DNA of 19,831 nucleotides from CAYOXD01 sp964407825 (lineage in GTDB: Bacteria; Desulfobacterota; Desulfobacteria; Desulfobacterales; JAFDDL01): NCBI GenBank assembly GCA_964407825.1, contig CAYOXD010000057.1, forward strand, positions 1-19,831. The letters run 5' to 3'. The notes under the pieces were generated by a model. The model made no database searches. It had not been told where the DNA came from and saw nothing but the letters and a program-made list of their open reading frames with translations. Below, piece by piece: positions 7,845-15,264 of this stretch. Position 1 is the stretch's first letter; every line of letters begins with the position of its first letter. Both the position numbers and the translations under genes were made by a program.

Positions 7845-8525
7845 ATGCGACCCCTTCATCTCCACCACCAGGAAAAAGAGCATTTCAAGAAGCTGTTCCA
7901 GCAGGAACGGCTCGACCGTTTCGAGGATCGTTTCAGAATACTGGAGGTGTTTCTTCAGACTGAAAGCCACGTGACGGTGGATGACCTGCTGGAACGGTTG
8001 CGGCAGAGCGGTTCCGACTTTCAGCGTGAGTTTGTCCGCGATACCCTGGTGCTGATGTGCCGGTACGGTTTCGCCCAACAAAACACCTTTGAAAACGAGC
8101 CCACTCGGTACGAGCACCGGCACCTGGGTCAGCATCACGACCACATGATCTGCATCAAATGCGGCAACATCATCGAATTCACCGATGCCGGTCTGGAGCG
8201 GATGCAGCTTGACATCACCGCCAGCCACAACTTTCATATGTTGCAGCATAAGATGGAAATATACGGCATCTGCGGCGAGTGCCGGGCGGACCGGAGCGAA
8301 TCCCTGACCCTCGACATGGCCCGGCCCGGCGAGCGGGTGATGATAAGGGACGTCATCGGCGGCGCGGCAGTGCGCGCGCGGCTGATGGCAATGGGACTTC
8401 GACCGGGGGACGTCGCCGAAGTGGTGACCAACTATCATAACGGACAGCTCGTTATCGCTCTGGATCGGAAACGCTACAGCTTCGGCAGAGGGATGGCCGC
8501 AAAAATAAGGGTCGCACCGGTTTGA
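7845..8525 (+). CDS. Fur-family metalloregulator fused to a C-terminal FeoA domain
   Basis: A 226-residue two-domain protein. Residues 1-146 are Fur-like: a helical N-terminal DNA-binding part, then HHDHMICIKCG (97-107) and GICGEC (141-146). C103, C106, C143 and C146 would hold the structural zinc, and H97-H100 with H135 fit the regulatory metal site. Residues about 153-226 form a FeoA/SH3-like domain with the typical core RLMAMGLRPGD. FeoA domains occur free in ferrous iron uptake systems and at the C-terminus of DtxR-type repressors, so a metal-sensing role is likely. The usual Fur recognition-helix sequence (TVYR type) is absent; QREFVRDTLVLMCRYG stands there, so the target site may differ from a classic Fur box. 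No Shine-Dalgarno is obvious before the ATG. The stop overlaps the next start by one base. Confidence 0.88.
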   Translation: MRPLHLHHQEKEHFKKLFQQERLDRFEDRFRILEVFLQTESHVTVDDLLERLRQSGSDFQREFVRDTLVLMCRYGFAQQNTFENEPTRYEHRHLGQHHDHMICIKCGNIIEFTDAGLERMQLDITASHNFHMLQHKMEIYGICGECRADRSESLTLDMARPGERVMIRDVIGGAAVRARLMAMGLRPGDVAEVVTNYHNGQLVIALDRKRYSFGRGMAAKIRVAPV

Positions 8526-9169
8526 TGAACGCTCAAAAAATATACGCCGTGGGGGACATTCACGGTTCCTATGAAAAACTGGTGGCCCTCATGGGAAAGA
8601 TCGATATCGACTGGGCCAGGGACCAGATGGTGTTTCTAGGGGACTACATCGATCGGGGGCCGCAGTCCTATGAGGTGGTGGCGTATCTGGTGGCGCTCAA
8701 GCGGGACCATCCGGGGATCGTTTTTCTGAAGGGCAACCACGAGGAGATGCTGGAGGGGTATCTATCAGGAAACGACCGGCTGGGCTATTTGATGAATGGC
8801 GGCCAGCAGACCCTTGAAAGCTACCTCAAGCACCATCAGCAGCATCAAGGCGGCTCTCCCATCCCTGAGGCGCACCTTGACTTTTTTCGTTCCCTTGTAC
8901 TATTTTACGAAACCGATGACTACATATTTGTTCATGCCGGTTTGAAAAAAGGCGTTCCGTTGAACCAGCAGGATCCCCGGCAACTCCTGTGGGCCAGGGG
9001 GCGGTTTTTACGCGCAAAGAGCGATTATGGAAAGCGCGTGGTTTTTGGACATACCCCCTTCCCCGAGCCCCTTGTGGATGCTTACAAAATCGGTATCGAT
9101 ACCGGTGCGGTATATGGCAACCGACTGACCTGTGTCCGGTTGCCGGATGAAACCTTCTTCAGTGCCTAG
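8525..9169 (+). CDS. PPP-family serine/threonine protein phosphatase
   Basis: A 214-residue metallophosphoesterase of the bacterial PPP type (PrpA/lambda-phosphatase-like). All signature motifs are present: GDIHG at residues 10-14, GDYIDRG at 39-45, GNHEE at 70-74, a histidine in VHAG at 137 and GHTP at 175-178. The C-terminal IDTGAVYGNRLT is also typical. Two metal ions, usually manganese or iron, would be bound by D11, H13, D40, N71, H137 and H176. It is cytoplasmic, with no signal peptide. The ATG shares one base with the fur-feoA stop (TGATG), indicating translational coupling; an in-frame TTG just upstream is less likely. It could act on phosphoproteins or on small molecules such as diadenosine polyphosphates (ApaH is related), which sequence alone cannot settle. 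Confidence 0.9.
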   Translation: MNAQKIYAVGDIHGSYEKLVALMGKIDIDWARDQMVFLGDYIDRGPQSYEVVAYLVALKRDHPGIVFLKGNHEEMLEGYLSGNDRLGYLMNGGQQTLESYLKHHQQHQGGSPIPEAHLDFFRSLVLFYETDDYIFVHAGLKKGVPLNQQDPRQLLWARGRFLRAKSDYGKRVVFGHTPFPEPLVDAYKIGIDTGAVYGNRLTCVRLPDETFFSA

Positions 9170-9185
9170 AAAGGGGGAAGCAGCG

Positions 9186-9641
9186 ATGCGAGCCAGCCAT
9201 TTCAGAACGGGATTGACAATCTGCGCGATGATGATCTTCCATATGATGCTCTGCGGTATGGCCCACGCAAACACCATGGCCGTCCGGGTGCCGGTGGCCA
9301 ATATCCGTTCCGGACCCAGTGACAACAGCGATCTTCTGTGGAAGGTGGAGAAGAACCATCCCCTGGACATCCTTGAAAAGAAGGGGGGGTGGTGCCGGTT
9401 TCGCGACTTTGAGGGCGATGAGGGCTGGATCAAAGCCTCGCTTTTGGAGGATACGCCCACCGTCATCACCAAGTTGGATGGTTGTAATGTCCGCTCCGGG
9501 CCGGGTCTCAAGTATCCCGTCGTGTTCTCCGTAGAGAAGGGCATTCCCTTCAAGGTGTTGAAACGCGAGGGAAAGTGGGTTCATATCCAGCATGCGAGCG
9601 GGAGCTCGGGATGGATTTTCAGTGCTCTTGTGTGGCCCTGA
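9186..9641 (+). CDS. Exported protein with two bacterial SH3 domains
   Basis: A 151-residue protein. The first 28 or so residues are a Sec signal peptide (positive start MRASHFR, hydrophobic core, AHA-N cleavage-like site), so it should reach the periplasm or cell surface. Two SH3b repeats follow, at about 30-88 and 92-150, each with the NIRSGPS/NVRSGPG motif and a GWI segment near its end. Such domains often bind peptidoglycan stem peptides; no catalytic domain is attached. I chose the ATG at 9186 because GGGGGAAG precedes it by a few bases. An in-frame ATG at 9132 lies inside the phosphatase gene and would put 18 polar residues before the signal peptide. It starts 16 bases after the phosphatase gene, so co-transcription is likely. 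Confidence 0.85.
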   Translation: MRASHFRTGLTICAMMIFHMMLCGMAHANTMAVRVPVANIRSGPSDNSDLLWKVEKNHPLDILEKKGGWCRFRDFEGDEGWIKASLLEDTPTVITKLDGCNVRSGPGLKYPVVFSVEKGIPFKVLKREGKWVHIQHASGSSGWIFSALVWP

Positions 9642-9700
9642 AGGAGGTTGTTGTTTTCCGGGAATCGAAAATTTGACCGGCTTAGACGGGGGAGGCATTG

Positions 9701-10381
9701 ATGGGCAAGAAACGCATTTCACCAAAGAAGCTCAAACAGCCGGATGAATTCATATCTTTTTCATCCAAGATGTTGCAACTGGTGGTGCAGCACAAAAGAA
9801 TAGCCATAGCGGCCGCTGCCGTGGTGACCGGTGTGGTGGTGGTGGCGGCGCTGATGAGCTATTCAAGTGCCAAGACCGAGAACAGGGGCTCCTTTGTCCT
9901 CACCCAGCTCATGGGCCGCTATCGAGCCGCGGTCAAGATAGAGGGACCGGAGAAGGCCTATGTAACCACCCGGAAAGAGTTTCATGCGTTCCTGGACACC
10001 TATTCAGGGCAGGCCTGCGGAAGATTCGGCCGTCTTGCCTTCGCCCACATCTGCTACCGGGCCGGCAAGCTGGATGCGGCCGCGTCCCTCTATGCCCAGG
10101 CCATGAAGGATTTTCCAAATTCTCGTATGATCAAAGACATGGCAGCCTGCGGTCTCGGATATTGCTATGAGGAAAAGGGCGAGTACAAGAAGGCGGTGGG
10201 CCTGTTCAAATCCGTCGTCAAGGATCCCGGTGCGGTCATGGCCGATGAGGCCATGTTCACCCTTGGCCGGCTTTACGGGGATTTGGGGGAAAAGGGAAAG
10301 CGTACCGAAATTCTGAAGCGGCTGGCCGAGCAGCATCCGGACTCCATTTACCAGAAAATCGCCCAGGAGGAGGGCGCCTGA
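9701..10381 (+). CDS. Membrane-anchored tetratricopeptide repeat protein
   Basis: A 226-residue protein. A basic N-terminus (MGKKRISPKKLK) and one hydrophobic segment at about 34-52 suggest a single-pass anchor with the bulk outside the cytoplasm. TPR-like helical pairs follow at about 105-220, for example YRAGKLDAAASLYAQAM and YEEKGEYKKAVGLFKSVV. The shape resembles YfgM/BamD-like envelope helper proteins, but I do not recognise a specific family. The ATG follows GGAGG by five bases; the TTG one codon earlier is less likely. It is the last of the five forward genes from 7577 and follows the SH3 gene by 59 bases. The partner protein is unknown. Confidence 0.82.
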   Translation: MGKKRISPKKLKQPDEFISFSSKMLQLVVQHKRIAIAAAAVVTGVVVVAALMSYSSAKTENRGSFVLTQLMGRYRAAVKIEGPEKAYVTTRKEFHAFLDTYSGQACGRFGRLAFAHICYRAGKLDAAASLYAQAMKDFPNSRMIKDMAACGLGYCYEEKGEYKKAVGLFKSVVKDPGAVMADEAMFTLGRLYGDLGEKGKRTEILKRLAEQHPDSIYQKIAQEEGA

Positions 10382-10383
10382 TG

Positions 10384-10411
10384 GGCCGGAACGGGGTACC
10401 GGTTCTCGGCC
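10384..10411. terminator. Weak hairpin between convergent genes
   Basis: GGCC at 10384-10387 and GAAC at 10389-10392 pair with GTTC at 10402-10405 and GGCC at 10408-10411, with small bulges, exactly between the TPR and response-regulator stop codons. A short T tract (CAATTTT) follows forward; no T run follows in reverse. It is a possible but weak terminator. Confidence 0.3.
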
Positions 10412-11788
10412 TCAATTTTCAGTGTCCAGCTTGAACTTTTTGATTTTCTGGTTCAGACCGCTCTTTCCAATGCCCAGCAGCTCCGCCGCCCGGGCCTGAA
10501 CATTCCCTGTCACTTTCAAGGCGCGCTGGATCATGCTCTTTTCCACCATGACCAGCGTCTCGTTGAGTTTAGCATTGACGGGAATCCCCTCGATGTGCAG
10601 GGTGCCTCCCGCCTGATTCGTGAAGTTCTTGGGCAGATCCGATACGTTGATTCTGTCCCCGGGGCACAGGATCATGGCCCGTTCGATGATATTTTCCAGT
10701 TCCCGCACGTTTCCGGGCCAGGAGTAGTCGTAGAGCAGGCGTTCCACCGCCTGGGTGGCCCCGGAAACGGATGTTTCGTTTTTTCGCTCCTCGGCGTACT
10801 TGCCAATGAAGTGCTCCATCAAGAGGCGGATATCCTCCTTGCGCTCCCGCAGGGGGGGGATGACCAGGTGCAATACATCCAGTCTGTAGTAGAGATCTTC
10901 CCGGAAATTTCCCTTCGACACCTCCCGTTGTATATGCTTGTTCGTTGCCGCGATGATCCGGACATCCACGGCCACCGGCTTGGTGCCGCCCACTCGCTCG
11001 AAGGTTCGCTCCTGGAGAACCCGCAACAACTTCACCTGCAGGTTTAGGGAAAGCTCTCCAATTTCATCCAGGAACAGGGTGCCGCTGTCCGCCATTTCAA
11101 AGCGCCCCTTCTTCATGGCGATGGCGCCTGTGAAAGCCCCCTTTTCGTGACCGAAGAGCTCGCTCTCAAGAAGCGTTTCGGCCAGGGCGCTGCAGTTGAC
11201 CGCAACAAAGGGTTTATCCCTGCGCGGGCTGTTATAGTGAATGGATTTGGCCACCAGCTCTTTTCCGGTGCCGTTTTCCCCCTCGATGAGGACGGTGGCG
11301 CTGGCGGGCGCCACCTTCCGGATCGTTTCGAATACATCCTGCATGGCGCGGCTCTTGCCGATGATATTGTCAAAGCGGTAGAGGGATTTTACCTGGTTCC
11401 GAAGGCGGCGGTTCTCCTTCACGACCCGATACATTTCGATGGCCTTGTTGACATACAGGATCATACGCTCGTTGTCGAAGGGCTTCAAAATATAACTGTA
11501 GGCGCCCTTTTGCATGGCTTCCACGGCCTTGTCCACCGTGCCGTGGGCCGTCATCATGATCACGGGAAGCTCGGGATCCCGGCCTTTGATACGCTCCAGC
11601 AGCTCGATACCGTCCATCCCCGGCATTTTCATATCGGTCAGGACCAGGTCCACCTCCGCCTGTCCCAGGATATCGAGGGTTTCAGGTCCGCTGTTGGCCG
11701 TGAGGGTTTCAAAGCCCTCCTCCTCCAGTACCGCGCTCAATATGAGAGGATAGTTCTTTTCATCGTCTACGATCAAAATGGTTTCCAT
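10412..11788 (-). CDS. NtrC-family sigma-54-dependent response regulator
   Basis: A 458-residue activator with the standard three parts. The receiver (1-120) has the acidic pair D8/D9, phosphoacceptor D52, T80 and K102. The AAA+ domain (about 140-370) has Walker A GENGTGKE at 170-177, the sigma-54 contact loop GAFTGA at 217-222 and Walker B with D241/E242 in LFLDEIGEL. A Fis-type helix-turn-helix ends the protein (NVQARAAELLGIGKSGLNQK). All key residues are intact, so it should activate sigma-54 promoters when phosphorylated. It overlaps the upstream kinase gene by one base (TAATG), which makes that kinase its partner. It resembles AtoC/ZraR-type regulators; its targets are unknown. The divergent pil operon is one candidate, inferred only from position. 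Confidence 0.95.
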   Translation of the reverse strand: METILIVDDEKNYPLILSAVLEEEGFETLTANSGPETLDILGQAEVDLVLTDMKMPGMDGIELLERIKGRDPELPVIMMTAHGTVDKAVEAMQKGAYSYILKPFDNERMILYVNKAIEMYRVVKENRRLRNQVKSLYRFDNIIGKSRAMQDVFETIRKVAPASATVLIEGENGTGKELVAKSIHYNSPRRDKPFVAVNCSALAETLLESELFGHEKGAFTGAIAMKKGRFEMADSGTLFLDEIGELSLNLQVKLLRVLQERTFERVGGTKPVAVDVRIIAATNKHIQREVSKGNFREDLYYRLDVLHLVIPPLRERKEDIRLLMEHFIGKYAEERKNETSVSGATQAVERLLYDYSWPGNVRELENIIERAMILCPGDRINVSDLPKNFTNQAGGTLHIEGIPVNAKLNETLVMVEKSMIQRALKVTGNVQARAAELLGIGKSGLNQKIKKFKLDTEN

Positions 11789-13290
11789 TAGTTGTCCCCC
11801 TGCCTTTCCGGGAGGGTGATGATGACCTCCGCGCCGCCGTCGACCCGATTCTCAATCTGGATGCCGCCACCGTGGGATTCGATGATGTTTTTTACGATGC
11901 CAAGTCCCAGGCCGGTTCCCGTATCCTTGGTGGTGAAAAACGGATCCCAGATATTTTCCACCGCCGATTCGGGGATACCACCGCCCTCATCCCGGATGCA
12001 CACCTGGATCTGACCGGCTTCCGCCGGCGCGATAGCGACCTCGATGGTCCCCCCCTCCGGCATTGCCTGCATGGCATTGATCAGAAGGTTGAGGAAGGCC
12101 TGGTAAAGCATGTCGACATCGCCTATGATTTCAGGAAGATGTTCGGAATACCGCCGTTCTATCCGAATGCGTTCCTCCTTGATTCGGGAGGTGAGAAAGT
12201 GGATGTTCTTTTCCAGCACCTCTTCGATTCGGATGGGGGTCAGATGCGGTGCGCGGGGTTTCGCATAGTTCAGGAAATCAGTGATGATGGCGTTGAGTCG
12301 GTTGGCCTCTTCGATGATAATGTTGGGGATCTGGCTGGATGGATCGAACCCCGCCATCTTTTTCTTCAGAAGGTCCGCCGAACTGCGGATGATACCGAGG
12401 GGATTGCGGATCTCATGGGAAATGCCGGCCGTCAGTTCCCCCAGGGCAGACAGGCGAGCCGAGCGGTCCAGCTGCTCCTTGAGCCTCAAGCGTTCCTGAG
12501 CGCGCGCCTCGAGAATACCCTCTCCGCGCTTGACCACGAACCGAAGCACTAGGAACAGCAGTCCCATTACGGTAGTGCAGGCGGCCACCACCAGCTTTTC
12601 AAACCTGAAGATGGCCTTGTACTCACTGGACAGATCCTGGACGATTTCAAAGACACCTAGAATCGGACCGGAGCGCTCGGCCTCCGAGCCCTGCTGCTGA
12701 AGGGGCGAAAAGACAATTCCCTTTCCCTTCACGTAAATGAGGGTGGGGGTTTCCGCGCGCAGGGGAGCGAAGCTGACCATCTTCACCTCCTTGGGAGCGC
12801 CGATCAGGATCTCGAAAAAATTTCCTCGCTGCACCAGTCTGGAGCTGAATTGTCCTTTGACCGCCTTCCGATAACCCGTTCCCCCCACGTTTGCCTTTCC
12901 TACGAGGGACTTGTCGAAGCTGTAGGCGATCACGTTGTTCAGGTTGTAAATGTTCACCAACTCCACATTGAAGCTGTGCAGGGTATTGCGCACCACCTTG
13001 TCCATCAGCTCAAACTGCTCCTTGTTGCGAAGCTGGATCTTTTCGAACCGCCAGGCCACCGGAATATTAAACTGGTAGAACACCTGGTGGTTGAGGTTCT
13101 CAATGAGCAGCCTCGCATAATCCTCGCTCTTGTTACGGTAAAGGCTTCGAAACCAGTGCGTGAAAAGTGCCGAAAGAACGAGCGCACCGATGAAGATGAC
13201 AACCAGGCTCGTAAAGGTGAAGTACTTAACCAGACGATAGGGTTTCCCCTTTACCTCAGATGATGGGGGCGTCTCAGTGGCGTATTTCAA
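11788..13290 (-). CDS. Sensor histidine kinase with periplasmic sensor domain
   Basis: A 500-residue kinase. Transmembrane segments at about 24-44 and 233-252 enclose a periplasmic domain of about 185 residues, which probably senses the signal and resembles double-Cache/dCache-like folds in layout only. A linker follows, then the phosphoacceptor domain with H-box GISHEIRNPLG (His292). The catalytic domain has LINAMQAM, DEGGGIP and GTGLGLG, so the kinase looks active. The start codon is TTG; a clean GAGG five bases before it supports this, and the upstream ATG is out of frame. The architecture is like ZraS/AtoS rather than the six-segment PilS of Pseudomonas. It forms an operon with the sigma-54 regulator downstream and diverges from pilM. 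Confidence 0.92.
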   Translation of the reverse strand: MKYATETPPSSEVKGKPYRLVKYFTFTSLVVIFIGALVLSALFTHWFRSLYRNKSEDYARLLIENLNHQVFYQFNIPVAWRFEKIQLRNKEQFELMDKVVRNTLHSFNVELVNIYNLNNVIAYSFDKSLVGKANVGGTGYRKAVKGQFSSRLVQRGNFFEILIGAPKEVKMVSFAPLRAETPTLIYVKGKGIVFSPLQQQGSEAERSGPILGVFEIVQDLSSEYKAIFRFEKLVVAACTTVMGLLFLVLRFVVKRGEGILEARAQERLRLKEQLDRSARLSALGELTAGISHEIRNPLGIIRSSADLLKKKMAGFDPSSQIPNIIIEEANRLNAIITDFLNYAKPRAPHLTPIRIEEVLEKNIHFLTSRIKEERIRIERRYSEHLPEIIGDVDMLYQAFLNLLINAMQAMPEGGTIEVAIAPAEAGQIQVCIRDEGGGIPESAVENIWDPFFTTKDTGTGLGLGIVKNIIESHGGGIQIENRVDGGAEVIITLPERQGDN

Positions 13291-13295
13291 GTTGA

Positions 13296-13299
13296 CCTC
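13296..13299 (-). promoter_or_regulatory. Ribosome binding site supporting the TTG start of the sensor kinase
   Basis: In reverse this reads GAGG, five bases before the TTG at 13290. No ATG or GTG in frame is available upstream near it, so the TTG start rests on this site. Confidence 0.65.
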
Positions 13300-13329
13300 G
13301 TCATAATAGCCCGTTTACCAGGCGCAACC

Positions 13330-13362
13330 GCCGGAAAGTTCACTGGTCTCAAGGCTTCCGGC
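13330..13362. repeat. Inverted repeat in the kinase leader
   Basis: GCCGGAA at 13330-13336 is mirrored by TTCCGGC at 13356-13362, with 19 bases between. It lies just downstream of the candidate reverse promoter, a position where a bound regulator would block or where the RNA could fold. It may be an autoregulatory site; nothing proves this. Confidence 0.4.
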
Positions 13363-13373
13363 AACTGTCGAGG

Positions 13374-13402
13374 TTCTTAGGAGATCAGAAGCCGAAAGTC
13401 AA
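13374..13402 (-). promoter_or_regulatory. Candidate sigma-70-type promoter for the kinase/regulator operon
   Basis: In reverse, TTGACT (forward 13397-13402) is followed after 17 bases by TAAGAA (forward 13374-13379). The -35 box is close to consensus and the spacing ideal, but the -10 matches only half of TATAAT. Transcription would start near 13367. Confidence 0.35.
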
Positions 13403-13506
13403 GCTAATGCTTTATTTTAACTAATACAATACGCGGATCGCAAAGGACTTCGCCGGTGTGGTTCGGTCGGTCATGTGCTTTTTATTGCGATAAAAGTCAA
13501 AAATAT

Positions 13507-13517
13507 GGTTGACAACC
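13507..13517. repeat. Short palindrome overlapping a TTGACA upstream of pilM
   Basis: GGTTG-A-CAACC forms a five-base inverted repeat around one base. It contains a perfect TTGACA (13509-13514) about 90 bases before pilM. No good -10 box stands 16-18 bases later (GAAAAC at 17), so this is at best half of a promoter or an operator. Confidence 0.3.
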
Positions 13518-13603
13518 GCACTTAATTCAGAGAAAACATTATGGTAAGTTTTCCACATCCAACGATTTCCAACGAACGCTTATTTGGTGAATGAGAGCTA
13601 ACC

Positions 13604-14689
13604 ATGGTGTTTACACGTAAGGACCATCTCGTCGGATTGGATATCGGATCTCAATCCATCAAACTCGCAGAAATCAAGACGTCCAAGGCCGGCCGGATAC
13701 TCAAGAAGTTCGGCATGACGGAATTGCCGCCTGGCCTCATAGAAGAGGGCGCCATCAATGATCCCCAGCTTGCCTCTGACACGATTCGTCAGTTATTCAA
13801 GACGCTCAATGTGAAAGAAAAGAAGGTGGCCCTGTCCATCGGCGGCTACTCCATTATCGTAAAGAAGATAAACCTTCAAAAGGTGAGCGAAGACCAACTG
13901 CTCGAGACCATCCATTTTGAGGCCGAGCAGTACATCCCCTTCGACATCAGTGATGTGAACCTGGATTTTCAAGTGCTCGGCGAAAGCGAACACAACCCGG
14001 ACCAGATAAGTGTGCTGCTGGTTGCCGCCAAGCAGGAACTCATCAACGATTATATCAACCTGGTCCAGATGGCTGGGCTTCATCCGAGCATCATCGATGT
14101 GGACGCCTTTGCGCTCCAGAACATTTATGAATCGAGCTACCTCCCTTCCGGAGGGGGCAATGGCGCGGCGGCGGCTGAGGAAGCGGTCACAGCCCTGGTG
14201 GACATCGGCGCCAGCAAAACGTCGCTCAATATACTGAAGGGTGCCTCCTCCCTGTTTATGCGGGACATCTCCTTGGGATGCGGGCTGATTAACCAAAAGA
14301 TCGCCAGCCAGTGTGACTGCTCCCAGGAAGAGGCCGAGCAGCTAAAGCGCGGGGAATCCTCCGAGCGGCTATCATCCGGGGATCTCAAGCAGATCGTCTC
14401 GGAGATGGCCAGCGAGTGGACCGATGAGATCCGTCGGGCCCTGGATTTTTATTATTCCTCCTTTCCGGACGATCACATCGAGCGCATCCTGATGAGCGGT
14501 GGAGGCTCCCGGATCAGCGACATCCGGGAGCGGTTGATCTCCGAAACCGGGGCCGAAGTCGATATCATCAAACCCTTCGGCAACCTGATGGTATCCGAGG
14601 AGGGATTTGACGCATCCTATCTTCAGCAAATAGCGCCCCAGGCGGCTATCGCCCTGGGACTCGCACTGAGAAGGGTTGACGATAAATGA
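13604..14689 (+). CDS. pilM: Type IV pilus assembly protein PilM
   Basis: A 361-residue cytoplasmic actin-like protein of the type IV pilus alignment subcomplex; in the family it binds ATP and the N-terminal tail of PilN. The FtsA/actin-like phosphate loops show as GLDIGSQSIKLAEI near the N-terminus and ALVDIGASKTSLNIL near residue 200, and the late glycine-rich MSGGGSRI is also typical. The length is standard. The ATG has only a moderate ribosome site (GAGAGC). Its last four bases overlap the pilN start (ATGA), so translation is coupled. It begins the pil cluster, and its promoter must lie in the preceding 313-base gap unless the operon starts further on. No pilin or motor ATPase gene (pilA, pilB, pilT) is in the window. 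Confidence 0.95.
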   Translation: MVFTRKDHLVGLDIGSQSIKLAEIKTSKAGRILKKFGMTELPPGLIEEGAINDPQLASDTIRQLFKTLNVKEKKVALSIGGYSIIVKKINLQKVSEDQLLETIHFEAEQYIPFDISDVNLDFQVLGESEHNPDQISVLLVAAKQELINDYINLVQMAGLHPSIIDVDAFALQNIYESSYLPSGGGNGAAAAEEAVTALVDIGASKTSLNILKGASSLFMRDISLGCGLINQKIASQCDCSQEEAEQLKRGESSERLSSGDLKQIVSEMASEWTDEIRRALDFYYSSFPDDHIERILMSGGGSRISDIRERLISETGAEVDIIKPFGNLMVSEEGFDASYLQQIAPQAAIALGLALRRVDDK

Positions 14690-15264
14690 TAAAGATTAAC
14701 CTGTTGCCCTTTCGTTTGGCCCGGAAAAAGGAAAATATCCGTCGTCAGGTCTCCATTTTTGTTTTGCTCCTGGTCTTTTCAACCATTGTCCTCTTTTATT
14801 CCAACCGGATCTGGAACAACCAGATCTTTACGTTGAGGCAGACGGTGTCTGGCTTGAACCATGAGCTCGGGGCTGCCATGGTCTCCGCCAGGGAGGTGGA
14901 CAAGATCAAGAAGGAACTTGCCGACCTTGAGAAGAAACGGAAGGTGATCGACAGGTTGAAGGCCAATCGGCGGGAACCGGTGGAACTGCTGGATGCCATG
15001 ACGCAGCTGATTGTCGCAAAGCGCATGTGGTTTACAAGTTTCGGTTCAACGGGGAGCACCGTCAACATCCAGGGTGTCGCCCTGGACAATAAGACAGTGG
15101 CGGATTTCATGGCGCGCCTGGAACACTCGGGGCTCTTTTCCGCTGTAAACCTGGTAGATGTCAAGCAAACGGATATCAAAAAATTGAATTTGAAATCTTT
15201 CCATATTTCTTGCCATAAGGCACCACCCAAGAGCACGGCAAACGCAGAGGCCAAGGTATCATGA
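14686..15264 (+). CDS. pilN: Type IV pilus assembly protein PilN
   Basis: A 192-residue bitopic inner-membrane protein. It opens with MIKINLLPFR, the conserved INLLP tail that docks into PilM. One transmembrane segment follows at about 22-40, then a charged coiled coil at about 45-90 (KIKKELADLEKKRKVIDRL). A periplasmic ferredoxin-like domain makes up the rest, with MWFTSFGSTGSTVNIQGVAL typical of PilN/GspL-like folds. It pairs with PilO in the periplasm. It overlaps pilM and pilO by four bases each. Confidence 0.93.
   Translation: MIKINLLPFRLARKKENIRRQVSIFVLLLVFSTIVLFYSNRIWNNQIFTLRQTVSGLNHELGAAMVSAREVDKIKKELADLEKKRKVIDRLKANRREPVELLDAMTQLIVAKRMWFTSFGSTGSTVNIQGVALDNKTVADFMARLEHSGLFSAVNLVDVKQTDIKKLNLKSFHISCHKAPPKSTANAEAKVS

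Larger units (their letters stand above)
13291..13603. other. Divergent intergenic region between kinase gene and pilM
   Basis: This 313-base stretch has no plausible gene. It is AT-rich near pilM. It should hold the promoters of both the reverse kinase/regulator operon and the forward pil operon. Visible elements are a candidate reverse promoter (13374-13402), an inverted repeat (13330-13362), a small palindrome overlapping a TTGACA (13507-13517) and one poor GG-N10-GC spacing (13465-13478). No promoter for pilM is convincing. Confidence 0.7.

Noticed and set aside
9132..9185. An earlier ATG for the SH3 protein.
   Set aside because: It lies inside the phosphatase gene and would place 18 polar residues before the signal peptide; the ATG at 9186 has a good ribosome site.
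13465..13478. GG-N10-GC spacing as a possible sigma-54 promoter for pilM.
   Set aside because: Apart from GG and GC, few consensus positions match (no TGGCAC, no TTGC). Too weak to list as a feature.
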